64,000 bases of DNA from Desulfobacterium sp. Lineage in GTDB: Bacteria > Desulfobacterota > Desulfobacteria > Desulfobacterales > Desulfobacteraceae. A program made the translations under genes and the position numbers. The notes beneath the pieces are model-generated. The model saw only the letters and a list, made by a program, of their open reading frames with translations. It searched no databases and was not told where the DNA came from. Positions 54,675 to 62,522 of this stretch are shown piece after piece; the stretch's first letter is position 1; every line of letters begins with the position of its first letter. The stretch spans positions 1 to 64,000 of the forward strand of contig JAQYWC010000066.1 in the NCBI GenBank assembly GCA_030145245.1, written 5' to 3'.

Positions 54675-56365
54675 GCGTTGAAACATTTATAGAACATCTC
54701 TCCCAGAAAACCTTTGTGGATGATGATGCAATAGAAACCATCAAAGATCTTTACCAGCACCAGGGAGACAATTTTTCCGAAGCCCTGGTGATGTCAAAGC
54801 TGGTGCCGGAGGATGCCATGCTCCAGGCCCTTGGATCCATCTACGGCATCCCCTTTGAACCTGAGCTTTCCGGGCCAACCACCTGGGCTGACTTTACGGA
54901 AACCGTGTCCATCCACTTTTTAAAAAAGTTCCTCCTGGTTCCCCTGAAAGCGGAGAACGGCCGGACCACCATCGCCCTCCACGATCCTTGCGACCTCCAG
55001 GCCGTGGACGATATGGCCGCCATCCTGGGCCTTGACGACTACAGCCTGGTGCTATCGTCAAAGGGCGAGATTCTATCGGCCATCAATGCCCTGTACAACC
55101 AGAGCCAGGACAACGTCCAGCAGCTGGTGGAGGACATGGAGGGGAACAGCTCCAACATCATCATGGAGATCGAAAAGACGGCCGATCTTCTGGACGACAC
55201 CAGCGACGCCCCGGTCATCCGGCTGGTGAACCACATCATATCCAGATCGGTCAAGGCCAATGCCAGCGACATCCATATCGAACCCTTCCAGGAGAGCCTC
55301 AAGGTAAGATACCGCATCGACGGCATCCTCTACGAGATGCTCACCCCCCCAAAATGGATCCAGTCGGCCCTGATCTCAAGGATCAAGGTAATGGCCAAGA
55401 TGAACATCGCCGAGAAACGGGCCCCCCAGGACGGCAGGCTCGAGGTGAGAATCGGTGAGCAAAAGATCGACATCCGTGTGTCCACGGTGCCCACCTCCTT
55501 TGGTGAACGCCTGGTAATGCGGCTGTTGAACAAGTCCGGCTCCCTGTTGAAACTTATGGAGTTTGGTTTTTCAGAAAAAGACCTCACCCTCATCAAGGAG
55601 CTGATCTGCCTCAACAACGGCATCGTCCTCGTGACCGGCCCCACGGGAAGCGGCAAGACCACCACCCTCTATGCGGCCCTGTCCGCCATCAACTCCCCGG
55701 ACAAGAACATCATCACCATTGAGGACCCCGTGGAGTACAACCTCATGGGCATCGGCCAGATCCAGGTCAACCGGAAAACAGGGGTCACCTTTGCCGCAGG
55801 CTTGAGGTCGGTCGTAAGGCAGGACCCGGATGTGATCCTGGTGGGGGAGATCCGGGATCTCGAGACGGCGGAAATCGCCATACAGTCCGCCCTCACCGGC
55901 CATCTGGTTTTTTCCACCCTCCACACCAACGACGCGGCAGGGGCTGTAACCCGGCTCACGGACCTTGGGGTGGAGCCCTATCTGATCACCTCCTCGGTCA
56001 AGGCAGTAATCGCCCAGCGCCTGGTACGAGTGCTCTGCGAAGAGTGTAAAGAGGAATATTGCCTGAGCGAGGCGGAGCTTGGCTACCTCAAGATCCAGGA
56101 CCGCACACCCGGCCAGTGCAGGGCGTTCAAGGCCAGGGGATGTGACAACTGCTTTGACACGGGGTACACGGGCAGACAGGCGATCCTGGAGATCATGGAG
56201 ATCGATGAAGAGCTCAAGTCCATGATCCTCACCACCTCCGACTCCAACCAGATCAAATCCCTGGCCCTGAAACACGGCATGGAGACCCTTCGCCAGAACG
56301 GCGTTGCCAAGGTGCTGGCCGGTATCACCACGGTGGAAGAGGTGCTGCGTGTCACCCAGGAGTAG
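54671..56365 (+). CDS. gspE: Type II secretion ATPase GspE
   Basis: This 564-residue cytoplasmic ATPase drives the T2SS. It has the N-terminal GspE-N domain, Walker A (VTGPTGSGKTTTLYAAL), the Asp box (ITIEDPVEYNL), Walker B (VILVGEIRDLETAEIA), the His box (GHLVFSTLHTNDA) and the zinc site with paired CxxC (CEEC, CDNC). It overlaps gspD by 4 bp. Confidence 0.97.
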   Translation: MSVETFIEHLSQKTFVDDDAIETIKDLYQHQGDNFSEALVMSKLVPEDAMLQALGSIYGIPFEPELSGPTTWADFTETVSIHFLKKFLLVPLKAENGRTTIALHDPCDLQAVDDMAAILGLDDYSLVLSSKGEILSAINALYNQSQDNVQQLVEDMEGNSSNIIMEIEKTADLLDDTSDAPVIRLVNHIISRSVKANASDIHIEPFQESLKVRYRIDGILYEMLTPPKWIQSALISRIKVMAKMNIAEKRAPQDGRLEVRIGEQKIDIRVSTVPTSFGERLVMRLLNKSGSLLKLMEFGFSEKDLTLIKELICLNNGIVLVTGPTGSGKTTTLYAALSAINSPDKNIITIEDPVEYNLMGIGQIQVNRKTGVTFAAGLRSVVRQDPDVILVGEIRDLETAEIAIQSALTGHLVFSTLHTNDAAGAVTRLTDLGVEPYLITSSVKAVIAQRLVRVLCEECKEEYCLSEAELGYLKIQDRTPGQCRAFKARGCDNCFDTGYTGRQAILEIMEIDEELKSMILTTSDSNQIKSLALKHGMETLRQNGVAKVLAGITTVEEVLRVTQE

Positions 56366-56708
56366 CAAAAGTAGCGCCTTTTGCCTGATTGCCCTGGCCA
56401 TCCTCCTTGCAGGCTTTGCCCAGACGGCAGAATGCCGGGAGAACAGCAATCCAATCATAAATTTCTACGGAAAGTATATCTCTCCGGCCGACGGGGACCG
56501 GTGTGCCATGACCCCCTCCTGCTCCGGCTATGCTGCCGAGGCATTCCGGAAACACGGCCCCCTCATGGGATGGATCATGACCTGTGACAGGCTGGTCCGG
56601 TGCGGCAGGGACGAAACCCGGCTCTCTCCCAATATCATTAAAGGCAACACCCGCTTGACCCTTGATCCGGTTTCAGCCAACGATTTCTGGTGGTACGACA
56701 AAAAATGA
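56349..56708 (+). CDS. YidD-like small protein with export signal
   Basis: This protein of about 119 residues starts at GTG inside the gspE end. It carries an N-terminal hydrophobic signal (FCLIALAILLAGFAQTAEC) and then the YidD signature: YGKYISPADGDRCAMTPSCSGYAAEAFRKHGPLMGWIMTCDRLVRCG. YidD assists membrane-protein insertion by YidC in E. coli. The added signal segment suggests an envelope location. It overlaps the following TPR gene by 4 bp. Its role beside a T2SS operon is unclear. Confidence 0.8.
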   Translation: MSPRSSKSSAFCLIALAILLAGFAQTAECRENSNPIINFYGKYISPADGDRCAMTPSCSGYAAEAFRKHGPLMGWIMTCDRLVRCGRDETRLSPNIIKGNTRLTLDPVSANDFWWYDKK

Positions 56709-57640
56709 ACAAAGTAAAACGCCTCGTTCAGATCACGGTCGCTCTTTTTGCGTTCATGACCATGACGCTCCAGCCCCCCTGTGCCGCCGGGAAAAACGGC
56801 CTTTATATCAACGCTGACATGCAGTATGACTATGCCCAAAAGTGCTTTAAGGAACGAGACTATTCCACAGCCATGGTGGAGTTCAAGCGCTTTGCCCACT
56901 TTTTCCCAAAAGACCAACGGACCAGGCAGGCACGATTCTACACCGGCAAGGCCCTCTACCACCTCAAGGACTATAACAAAGCAAAACAGGTATTTGACTC
57001 CTTTCTCTTTCCCTTTTCAGAGGATCCCCTGGTCACAGAAGCCTATTTCATGCTGGGCATCACCTATGAGAAAATGGGAAAAAGCGGACGGGCAGAGACC
57101 GTTCTCCAGAACCTGCTCATGCTCACCGACGACATCGCAACCAAGGACCGCATCCACGCGACCCTGGGGTGGACCCACCTGAAGCGCTCCCAGGAGATGG
57201 ACCCTGCCGCCCTTGAAAGGGCCGAAGCAAACATCGACAGTATCAGCCCCTCAGGCGCCCAGCCCTACGGCAAACAAAGACTGAAAAAGACCATCACCGC
57301 CATAAAACAAGAAAAGGAAAAGAGTCCCGCCATAGCCGGAGCAGTAGCACTGGTACCGGGCATGGGCTTCCTGTACTGCGAACGCTACAGGGATGCTGCC
57401 ATCTCATTCCTCCTGAACGCGGCCCTGATCATGGCGGCCCATGAGTCCTTTGATAATGGCAACGAAGCCCTGGGCGGGGTGATCACCTTTGTGGAGGCAG
57501 GCTTCTACTCAGGCAACATCTACGGTTCCATATCCAGCGCCCACAAATACAACCGAAACCTGCGCCAAAACGCCCTCGAATCCCTGGAACAAGAATTAAA
57601 ACATCCCGCTGCCCTTCCCCTCTTCACCGTCAAGTTCTAG
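56705..57640 (+). CDS. TPR-containing exported protein with hydrophobic C-terminal region
   Basis: This protein of about 311 residues has a signal peptide (ending near CAAG). Tetratricopeptide-like repeats follow at about 35-150 (ADMQYDYAQKCFKERDYSTAMVEFKRF, RQARFYTGKALYHLKDYNKAKQVF). The C-terminal part has PAIAGAVALVPGMGFLYCERYRDA and further hydrophobic stretches, resembling DUF5683-like membrane regions. It is the last gene of the T2SS transcript. A degenerate copy of its 3' end lies at 58625, beyond the inserted cassette. Confidence 0.8.
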   Translation: MNKVKRLVQITVALFAFMTMTLQPPCAAGKNGLYINADMQYDYAQKCFKERDYSTAMVEFKRFAHFFPKDQRTRQARFYTGKALYHLKDYNKAKQVFDSFLFPFSEDPLVTEAYFMLGITYEKMGKSGRAETVLQNLLMLTDDIATKDRIHATLGWTHLKRSQEMDPAALERAEANIDSISPSGAQPYGKQRLKKTITAIKQEKEKSPAIAGAVALVPGMGFLYCERYRDAAISFLLNAALIMAAHESFDNGNEALGGVITFVEAGFYSGNIYGSISSAHKYNRNLRQNALESLEQELKHPAALPLFTVKF

Positions 57641-57643
57641 GGT

Positions 57644-57662
57644 CAGGTCTACACTCTTGACA
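57644..57662 (+). repeat. Direct repeat CAGGTCTACACTCTTGACA, copy 1
   Basis: This 19-bp element lies 4 bp after the TPR stop codon and is repeated perfectly at 58771-58789. Together the copies bracket about 1.1 kb of sequence that is foreign in composition. GGGTCAGGTCTACACTCTTGACA-type elements look related to REP-like families of Desulfobacterota. Confidence 0.85.
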
Positions 57663-57708
57663 ACAACGGTCATAATTGACAAGCAGGTTGTCATTAGGTA
57701 ATGTTATT

Positions 57709-58592
57709 TTACGTCGATACTGGCAAACACCAAATATTTAAATTTTGAAATTATCCATCCTTTCGAATAACATTACAAACAGAGTGATATACTTCTATAA
57801 GTATATTAGAAACAGACAAAAAACGACTAAAATTACGCAGTTATATATAAGGAGATATCGTGCCAGAAGAAAATAACATATTTGAATCCGAAGAACGCAA
57901 AGTGTTAGCAAAGGGGGGTCATTAATAGTATTATTCAATCAGCTATTGCGTATGGTGCGATCGATGTTGATGGTTTATCTGACGAAGAAGCAAAGGATAA
58001 AGCAATTGATTATTTACAGCTCCTTCAGGAATCAAGAGAAGAGTTAAACTTTACGACTGATCACACAAATAGCTTACTCAATGAGGCTAAGAATTTTGTA
58101 ACATCAAACAAGTACAATTTAGCATTAGTCACATATGCTACTTGGTGGGAGCACTGGATTAATGGAATTATAAAATCAAAGCTCTACCCAAAAGATATTG
58201 CAGGAAAAGAATTTAAACAAGTAATCACTTCTCTGAATAATCGTTCGAAAACTAGTTGGTTCTTAAAATTAATTGATTTGCCACCTTTTGACACGGCCCA
58301 TTTGACTGTAATGACAAAGCTATCGGAAAAACGGAATAGCTTTGTTCATTATAAATATCCAATTGAAAATATAGATGGGGAAGACTTTGACTGGGGAACA
58401 TTCTTTGATTCAGTTGAAGAATCAATTTCATATTTTCACGAGTATGAAAATACTAATATTTATCAATCCCAAAAAGGATTAGAGTTATAATACGTAACAA
58501 ACTGTTCAAGCGGATGCAGTTACACTCGGCGTTTTTAGTTTGAAGTCCGGTGTGCTTGGTTAGTTCAATGTTATGAGTGCTTAAACAGGGCG
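57709..58592 (+). mobile_element. Lone integron-type gene cassette
   Basis: This AT-rich segment contains one gene (57860-58490) followed immediately by an attC site whose cleavage point is after G58592. The left end is set at TTACGT (57709-57714), the exact complement of ACGTAA in the R'' box at 58492-58497, as expected for the two ends of one cassette. The base before it is T rather than the canonical G, so the left boundary is less certain. No integrase or other cassette is visible, so this looks like insertion at a secondary site. Confidence 0.7.
57860..58490 (+). pseudogene. Cassette gene for HEPN-like protein, frameshifted at a G6 run
   Basis: The start is GTG with AAGGAGATATC upstream. 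The first frame stops after about 22 codons, just past six G (57913-57918). With five G the frame would read on to the stop at 58490 and give about 209 residues. The joined protein has two helical regions and the motif EKRNSFVHYKYP near residue 155; RNSFVH fits the RxxxxH motif of HEPN-domain ribonucleases. Codon use and AT content differ from the neighbours. It may be a pseudogene, a phase-variable gene or a sequencing artefact. Confidence 0.65.
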
Positions 58593-58598
58593 TTAAGC
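58492..58598 (+). other. attC recombination site, VCR-like
   Basis: R'' box ACGTAAC (58492-58498), spacer AAAC, L'' TGTTCAAG (58503-58510), variable centre, L' CTTAAACA (58580-58587), spacer GGGC, R' GTTAAGC (58592-58598). L'' and L' are complementary except for one base. The order and the AACAAAC start match Vibrio-type attC repeats. It begins one base after the cassette gene stop, as usual. Confidence 0.85.
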
Positions 58599-58624
58599 AC
58601 TCATAAATCACGACATTTGCGGGC

Positions 58625-58721
58625 GATCAGCTTTGTGAAGACAGGCTTCTACTCTGGAAACATCTACAGCGCCCGTAAGTACACAACCGAAGCCTGCTCC
58701 AAAGAGCGCTTGAATCGATAA
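58625..58721 (+). pseudogene. Remnant duplicate of the TPR gene 3' end
   Basis: This stretch reads AISFVKTGFYSGNIYSARKY and stops soon after. It corresponds to VITFVEAGFYSGNIYGSISSAHKY in the intact gene (about 57484-57560), with a 12-base deletion. No start codon or upstream part is present. It marks a duplication on the far side of the cassette. Confidence 0.75.
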
Positions 58722-58770
58722 AACAGTGATCTCAATCTCAAGCATCTTGGCCTCCCCCTCTTTTAAGGGG

Positions 58771-58789
58771 CAGGTCTACACTCTTGACA
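58771..58789 (+). repeat. Direct repeat CAGGTCTACACTCTTGACA, copy 2
   Basis: Perfect 19-bp copy of the element at 57644-57662, ending 2 bp before the gspF stop codon (which reads on the other strand). Confidence 0.85.
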
Positions 58790-58791
58790 CC

Positions 58792-60027
58792 CTACTTCAC
58801 CAGCTGGTTCATCTCAAAGATGGGCAGGCAGACGGAGAGCACGATGAAGCCCACCACGGCTCCCATGACAAGGATGATCAGGGGCTCCAGGAGCGCCGTC
58901 ATGGCGGTGACAGAAGACTCCACCTCCCGTTCATAGAGATCGGCTGTCTTTTCCAGCATCTTTTCCAGCTGGCCGCTCTTCTCCCCGATCTTGATCATCT
59001 CCACGGCAAGGGGGGGAAACACCCGTTCCGCTTCCAGGGAGACACCCAGCTCGCCGCCCTGCTCCACATCAGTGGCTGCCCGGGAGATGATGGCTGAGAT
59101 CACCCTGTTGCCGGCCGTGGCCTTGGAGATCCCCAGGGCCGTCAGCATGGGAACGCCGTTGGCCAGAAGGGAGGCAAGGATTCTTGCAAACCGTGCGGCG
59201 GCAAGTTTTTTCAGCATCTCCCCAAGCTTGGGGGTCAGGAACAGGGCATTGTCGATGAGATACGCCCCTTTTTCGGTTCTTGCCATGGCGTAGAGAATAA
59301 CGCCAATGGAGACCGGAATCATCAGCACCACCCACCAGAACCGTTTCAGAAACGAGCTCACCGAGATGAGAAACAGGGTAGGAGCGGGCAGGGTCTGGTT
59401 CATGTCTGAAAAGATCGAGATGATTCCCGGCACGATATAGGCCAGGAGAAACAAAAGCACCAGGGTCCCTACAATGGCCATGAGCACGGGATAGGCAAGG
59501 GAGGCCTGGATCTTCTTCTTTGTCTCCTCCCGCTTTTCAGTGATGTCGGCCAGGCGCTCAAGCACAATCTCAAGGGTGCCTGAGGACTCTCCAGCCCTGA
59601 TCATGTTGACATAGATGGACGAGAAGATCGACGGGTACATGGCCAGGGCCTCGGCAAAACTCTTTCCCTCCTCAATGGACCCCTTTATCTTGGAGAGGAC
59701 CTTTTTCAGCGCCTTGGACTTTGTCTGGGCAACAAGGCTTGTAACAGCGGAGATCAGCGGAAATCCTGCCGAAAGAAGGGTGGAAAGCTGGCGGGTCACC
59801 ATGGCGAGTTCCGCGTTTTTGATGCGGCCGAATAAAAAAGATCCCGGAGAGGGACCATCGGACACGTCTCCGGTCCCGGATCGCTCCGAATCGACCTCAA
59901 GGATGGAAGTGGGATAGATGCGCTTCTCCCTCAGCCGCGTCCTTGCCGAAACAAGGCTTTCGGCATCGATGATGCCTGTCTTTTTTTTCCCCCTGCTGTC
60001 AAGGGCCTTATATTCAAAAACCGGCAT
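58792..60027 (-). CDS. gspF: Type II secretion inner-membrane protein GspF
   Basis: This 411-residue platform protein has two T2SSF domains and three membrane segments (about 175-195, 225-245, 378-405). The N-terminus MPVFEYKALDSRGKKKTGIIDA and the motifs GFPLISAVTSL and ARILASLLANGVPMLTAL are diagnostic. Unusually it is on the opposite strand from the rest of the gsp operon and convergent to it, so it needs its own promoter. Confidence 0.95.
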   Translation of the reverse strand: MPVFEYKALDSRGKKKTGIIDAESLVSARTRLREKRIYPTSILEVDSERSGTGDVSDGPSPGSFLFGRIKNAELAMVTRQLSTLLSAGFPLISAVTSLVAQTKSKALKKVLSKIKGSIEEGKSFAEALAMYPSIFSSIYVNMIRAGESSGTLEIVLERLADITEKREETKKKIQASLAYPVLMAIVGTLVLLFLLAYIVPGIISIFSDMNQTLPAPTLFLISVSSFLKRFWWVVLMIPVSIGVILYAMARTEKGAYLIDNALFLTPKLGEMLKKLAAARFARILASLLANGVPMLTALGISKATAGNRVISAIISRAATDVEQGGELGVSLEAERVFPPLAVEMIKIGEKSGQLEKMLEKTADLYEREVESSVTAMTALLEPLIILVMGAVVGFIVLSVCLPIFEMNQLVK

Positions 60028-60146
60028 GGATCGTCTCTGTGCATGGTAGGGTCATGGATGGTTTTTCTCTTTTTTATAGATAAGTAATAGTTAAAGAAAA
60101 ATCTACACAATAAAAGGGGTTGTGTAAACCGCTTTCTTGTTTTTCC

Positions 60147-60175
60147 TTGACACGGGTCCCATGGAAATATAGGGA
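60147..60175 (+). promoter_or_regulatory. Candidate promoter of the epimerase gene
   Basis: TTGACA at 60147-60152 and TAGGGA at 60170-60175 are 17 bases apart. The -35 is perfect and the -10 is weak, which suggests activator help, perhaps from the AraC regulator at 62523. Confidence 0.4.
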
Positions 60176-60243
60176 ATGTGGCTGTTGCTTACGTTTAGAA
60201 GACCAGAAAAGAAGGAACTCAAAATGAAAGGATCAAGGGTCAG

Positions 60244-61311
60244 ATGAAGATAACAGCAGTTCGTTGGTGGGAGGAATCCCTTCCGTTGACAAGGCCCTAC
60301 ACCATTGCCTACCAGACAATCAGCGCCGTTGAGAACCATTTTGTCACCATTGAGACCCGGGACGGCACCATGGGGATCGGGGTGGGCTCACCGGCCGAGG
60401 AGGTTACAGGAGAGAGTGAAACGGCCTGCGGCCAGGCCCTTGACTCCGTTCTGGAGCCGCTGCTCCTGGGCAGGGATATCCGGCATCTCAACGCCATTTT
60501 AAGGGAACTGGACCGGGCACTACCCAAGGCGCCTGCGGCCAGGGCCGCCATTGACATCGCCCTCCACGATCTGGCTGCTAAGCACCTGGGCCTTCCCCTG
60601 GTGGATCTTCTGGGCCGGTGCCACACCACCCTTCCCACCTCCATCACCCTTGGGATCAGATCCCTTGAAGAGACCCTGGAGGAAGCCCGGGAGTACAGGG
60701 CAAGGGGATTCAACTACCTCAAGGTAAAGATCGGCAAATCCCTTGACGAGGATGTGGAGCGGCTGGTGCGGCTCAGGGAGGAGATGGGACCCCATGTGAA
60801 GATCCGGGTGGATGCCAACCTGGGTTACACCTATAACCAGCTGGTCGCCTTTGCCATCAAGACCCGGAACGTTGACCTTGAATTGATCGAACAGCCCCTG
60901 AAGGCCCATGACCTGGCCGGGATGCGAGCACTTTCAGACCGGACAAGGAACCTGATCGCGGCAGACGAAAGCCTTGTCACCGTCAGTGACGCACTGGCCC
61001 TGGCAGGACCATGCCCGCCATTCGGCATTTACAACATCAAGCTCATGAAATGCGGCGGCATTGCCCCGGCACTGAAGATCGCCGAGATTGCGAGACTTTC
61101 CGCCATCGATCTCATGTGGGGGTGCATGGACGAGAGCATTGTGGGCATCTCGGCCGCCCTCCATGCTGCCCTTGCCTCCCCTGCAACCCGCTATCTGGAT
61201 CTTGACGGCAGCCTGGACCTGTCAAGGGATCTTGTACAGGGCGGATTTGTTCTGGAGAACGGAATGCTGAGGGTAACGGATAAACCCGGCCTCGGGGTTG
61301 AACGCATTTGA
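60244..61311 (+). CDS. Enolase-superfamily amino-acid/dipeptide epimerase (DgcA-like)
   Basis: This 355-residue enzyme is of the muconate-lactonising/dipeptide epimerase type. The catalytic set is visible: K160-x-K162 in YLKVKIGK, metal ligands D190 (VDANLGY), E216 (LIEQPL) and D241 (ADESL), and K266 (IYNIKLMK). It is followed by a DUF1611 gene. In Pseudoalteromonas the DgcA-DgcN pair of these families converts D-Glu to L-Glu through N-acetyl-D-Glu. An L-Ala-D/L-Glu epimerase is the alternative. Confidence 0.87.
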   Translation: MKITAVRWWEESLPLTRPYTIAYQTISAVENHFVTIETRDGTMGIGVGSPAEEVTGESETACGQALDSVLEPLLLGRDIRHLNAILRELDRALPKAPAARAAIDIALHDLAAKHLGLPLVDLLGRCHTTLPTSITLGIRSLEETLEEAREYRARGFNYLKVKIGKSLDEDVERLVRLREEMGPHVKIRVDANLGYTYNQLVAFAIKTRNVDLELIEQPLKAHDLAGMRALSDRTRNLIAADESLVTVSDALALAGPCPPFGIYNIKLMKCGGIAPALKIAEIARLSAIDLMWGCMDESIVGISAALHAALASPATRYLDLDGSLDLSRDLVQGGFVLENGMLRVTDKPGLGVERI

Positions 61312-61322
61312 GAACCACATAC

Positions 61323-61388
61323 TTGAAAAAAGAACGCCACCTTGCCACCAGGGCTGAAAAAACCGGTCTTGGCGTGGAACGGATATAA
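61323..61388 (+). pseudogene. 22-codon fusion remnant between the two catabolic genes
   Basis: The intergenic region contains an in-frame TTG...TAA stretch reading MKKERHLATRAEKTGLGVERI. Its beginning resembles the start of the following gene (MKKE...LAT) and its end repeats the end of the preceding gene (KPGLGVERI). This order (downstream start joined to upstream end) is what remains of a tandem duplication after deletion. No function is proposed. Confidence 0.6.
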
Positions 61389-61399
61389 GGAGAAGTGAG

Positions 61400-62509
61400 T
61401 TGAAAAAAGAGAACGCCATCGTCCTGACAAAGGGAAGCCTTGCCACCGAAGCAGCCAAATCCGCCCACGGCCTGATCCGGGGAGGAGACAGGTTCAATAT
61501 TCTTGCCGTCATCGACCATATCGATGCCGGCAGGGATGCAGGGGAGGTGCTGGACGGCAGATCCAGGAACATCCCGGTCCATGGCTCCATCCGGGAATTC
61601 CTTGATGCAGGAACTGCCCGCCCCGCCTTTTGCATCATCGGAGTGGCCCTGGCCGGCGGCAGGCTGCCAAAAGAGTGGAACAGCCTCCTGGTTGAAGCCC
61701 TGGAGAACGGGATATCCATTGTCAATCCCATGCACCAGCGGCTAGGGCAAGTCCCGGAGCTGAAACAGGCCGCCCAAAAAAGCGGGGCCGCCATCATCGA
61801 TGTTCGGGAACCACGGCCCCTGGAAGAACTCCACTTCTGGACCGGAGAGATCTACCGGGTCAAAACGCCTAAAATCGCCGTGCTCGGTACCGATTGCGCC
61901 CTTGGCAAGCGAACCACCTGCTCCCTTCTCAAGGAGGCCTGCCAGGAAAGAGGAATCCACGGGGAGATGATCTACACCGGCCAGACCGGCTGGATGCTGG
62001 GCAACCGGTTCGGGTTCATCCTCGACTCCACCCTCAACGATTTTGTGAGCGGTGAGCTGGAACACGCCATTGTAGAGTGTGAGAAAGCCACTTCCCCGGA
62101 CTGCATCCTCATCGAAGGACAGTCAAGCCTTAGAAACCCCTCGGGTCCCTGCGGCTCTGAGTTCATCCTGTCCGGAAACGTCAAAGGGGTGATCCTCCAG
62201 CACGCCCCGTTCCGGGAGTGCTTTGATACCCTTGAAGAACCCGGGTGCATGATTCCAAGCCTGGAAGATGAGATCGAGATCATCCGGCTCATGGGTGCCA
62301 GGGTCATTGCCATCACCCTGAATCTGGGCCATGCAGAAGAGCAGGACGGTGTTGCCTGTCAGCAACGGCTGGAGGAGCAGACCGGTATCCCGGTTATCCG
62401 TCCCCTTGAACAAGGAATGGAAAGGCTGGTCTCGGTGATCGACGGGTTCATCAGGGAGGACGATCCTGAAACCACGGTCACTCAACTGAATAACAGGTCA
62501 CGGATATGA
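61400..62509 (+). CDS. DUF1611 family protein (DgcN-like)
   Basis: This 369-residue protein starts at TTG with AAGGAG upstream. The N-terminal part is Rossmann-like (RFNILAVIDHIDAGRDAG) and the C-terminal part is a P-loop domain with VLGTDCALGKRTTC. GQTGWMLGNRFGF and LIEGQSSLRNPSGP are DUF1611 signatures. DgcN, a member of this family, N-acetylates D-glutamate. Pairing with an enolase-superfamily epimerase supports the same role here. Confidence 0.82.
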   Translation: MKKENAIVLTKGSLATEAAKSAHGLIRGGDRFNILAVIDHIDAGRDAGEVLDGRSRNIPVHGSIREFLDAGTARPAFCIIGVALAGGRLPKEWNSLLVEALENGISIVNPMHQRLGQVPELKQAAQKSGAAIIDVREPRPLEELHFWTGEIYRVKTPKIAVLGTDCALGKRTTCSLLKEACQERGIHGEMIYTGQTGWMLGNRFGFILDSTLNDFVSGELEHAIVECEKATSPDCILIEGQSSLRNPSGPCGSEFILSGNVKGVILQHAPFRECFDTLEEPGCMIPSLEDEIEIIRLMGARVIAITLNLGHAEEQDGVACQQRLEEQTGIPVIRPLEQGMERLVSVIDGFIREDDPETTVTQLNNRSRI

Positions 62510-62522
62510 CAGAGGAAGAAAG

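Noticed and set aside
57703-57712. G/TTATTTTACG as the left cassette boundary
   Set aside because: It has the canonical G but is not complementary to the R'' box; TTACGT at 57709 is, so that end was preferred.
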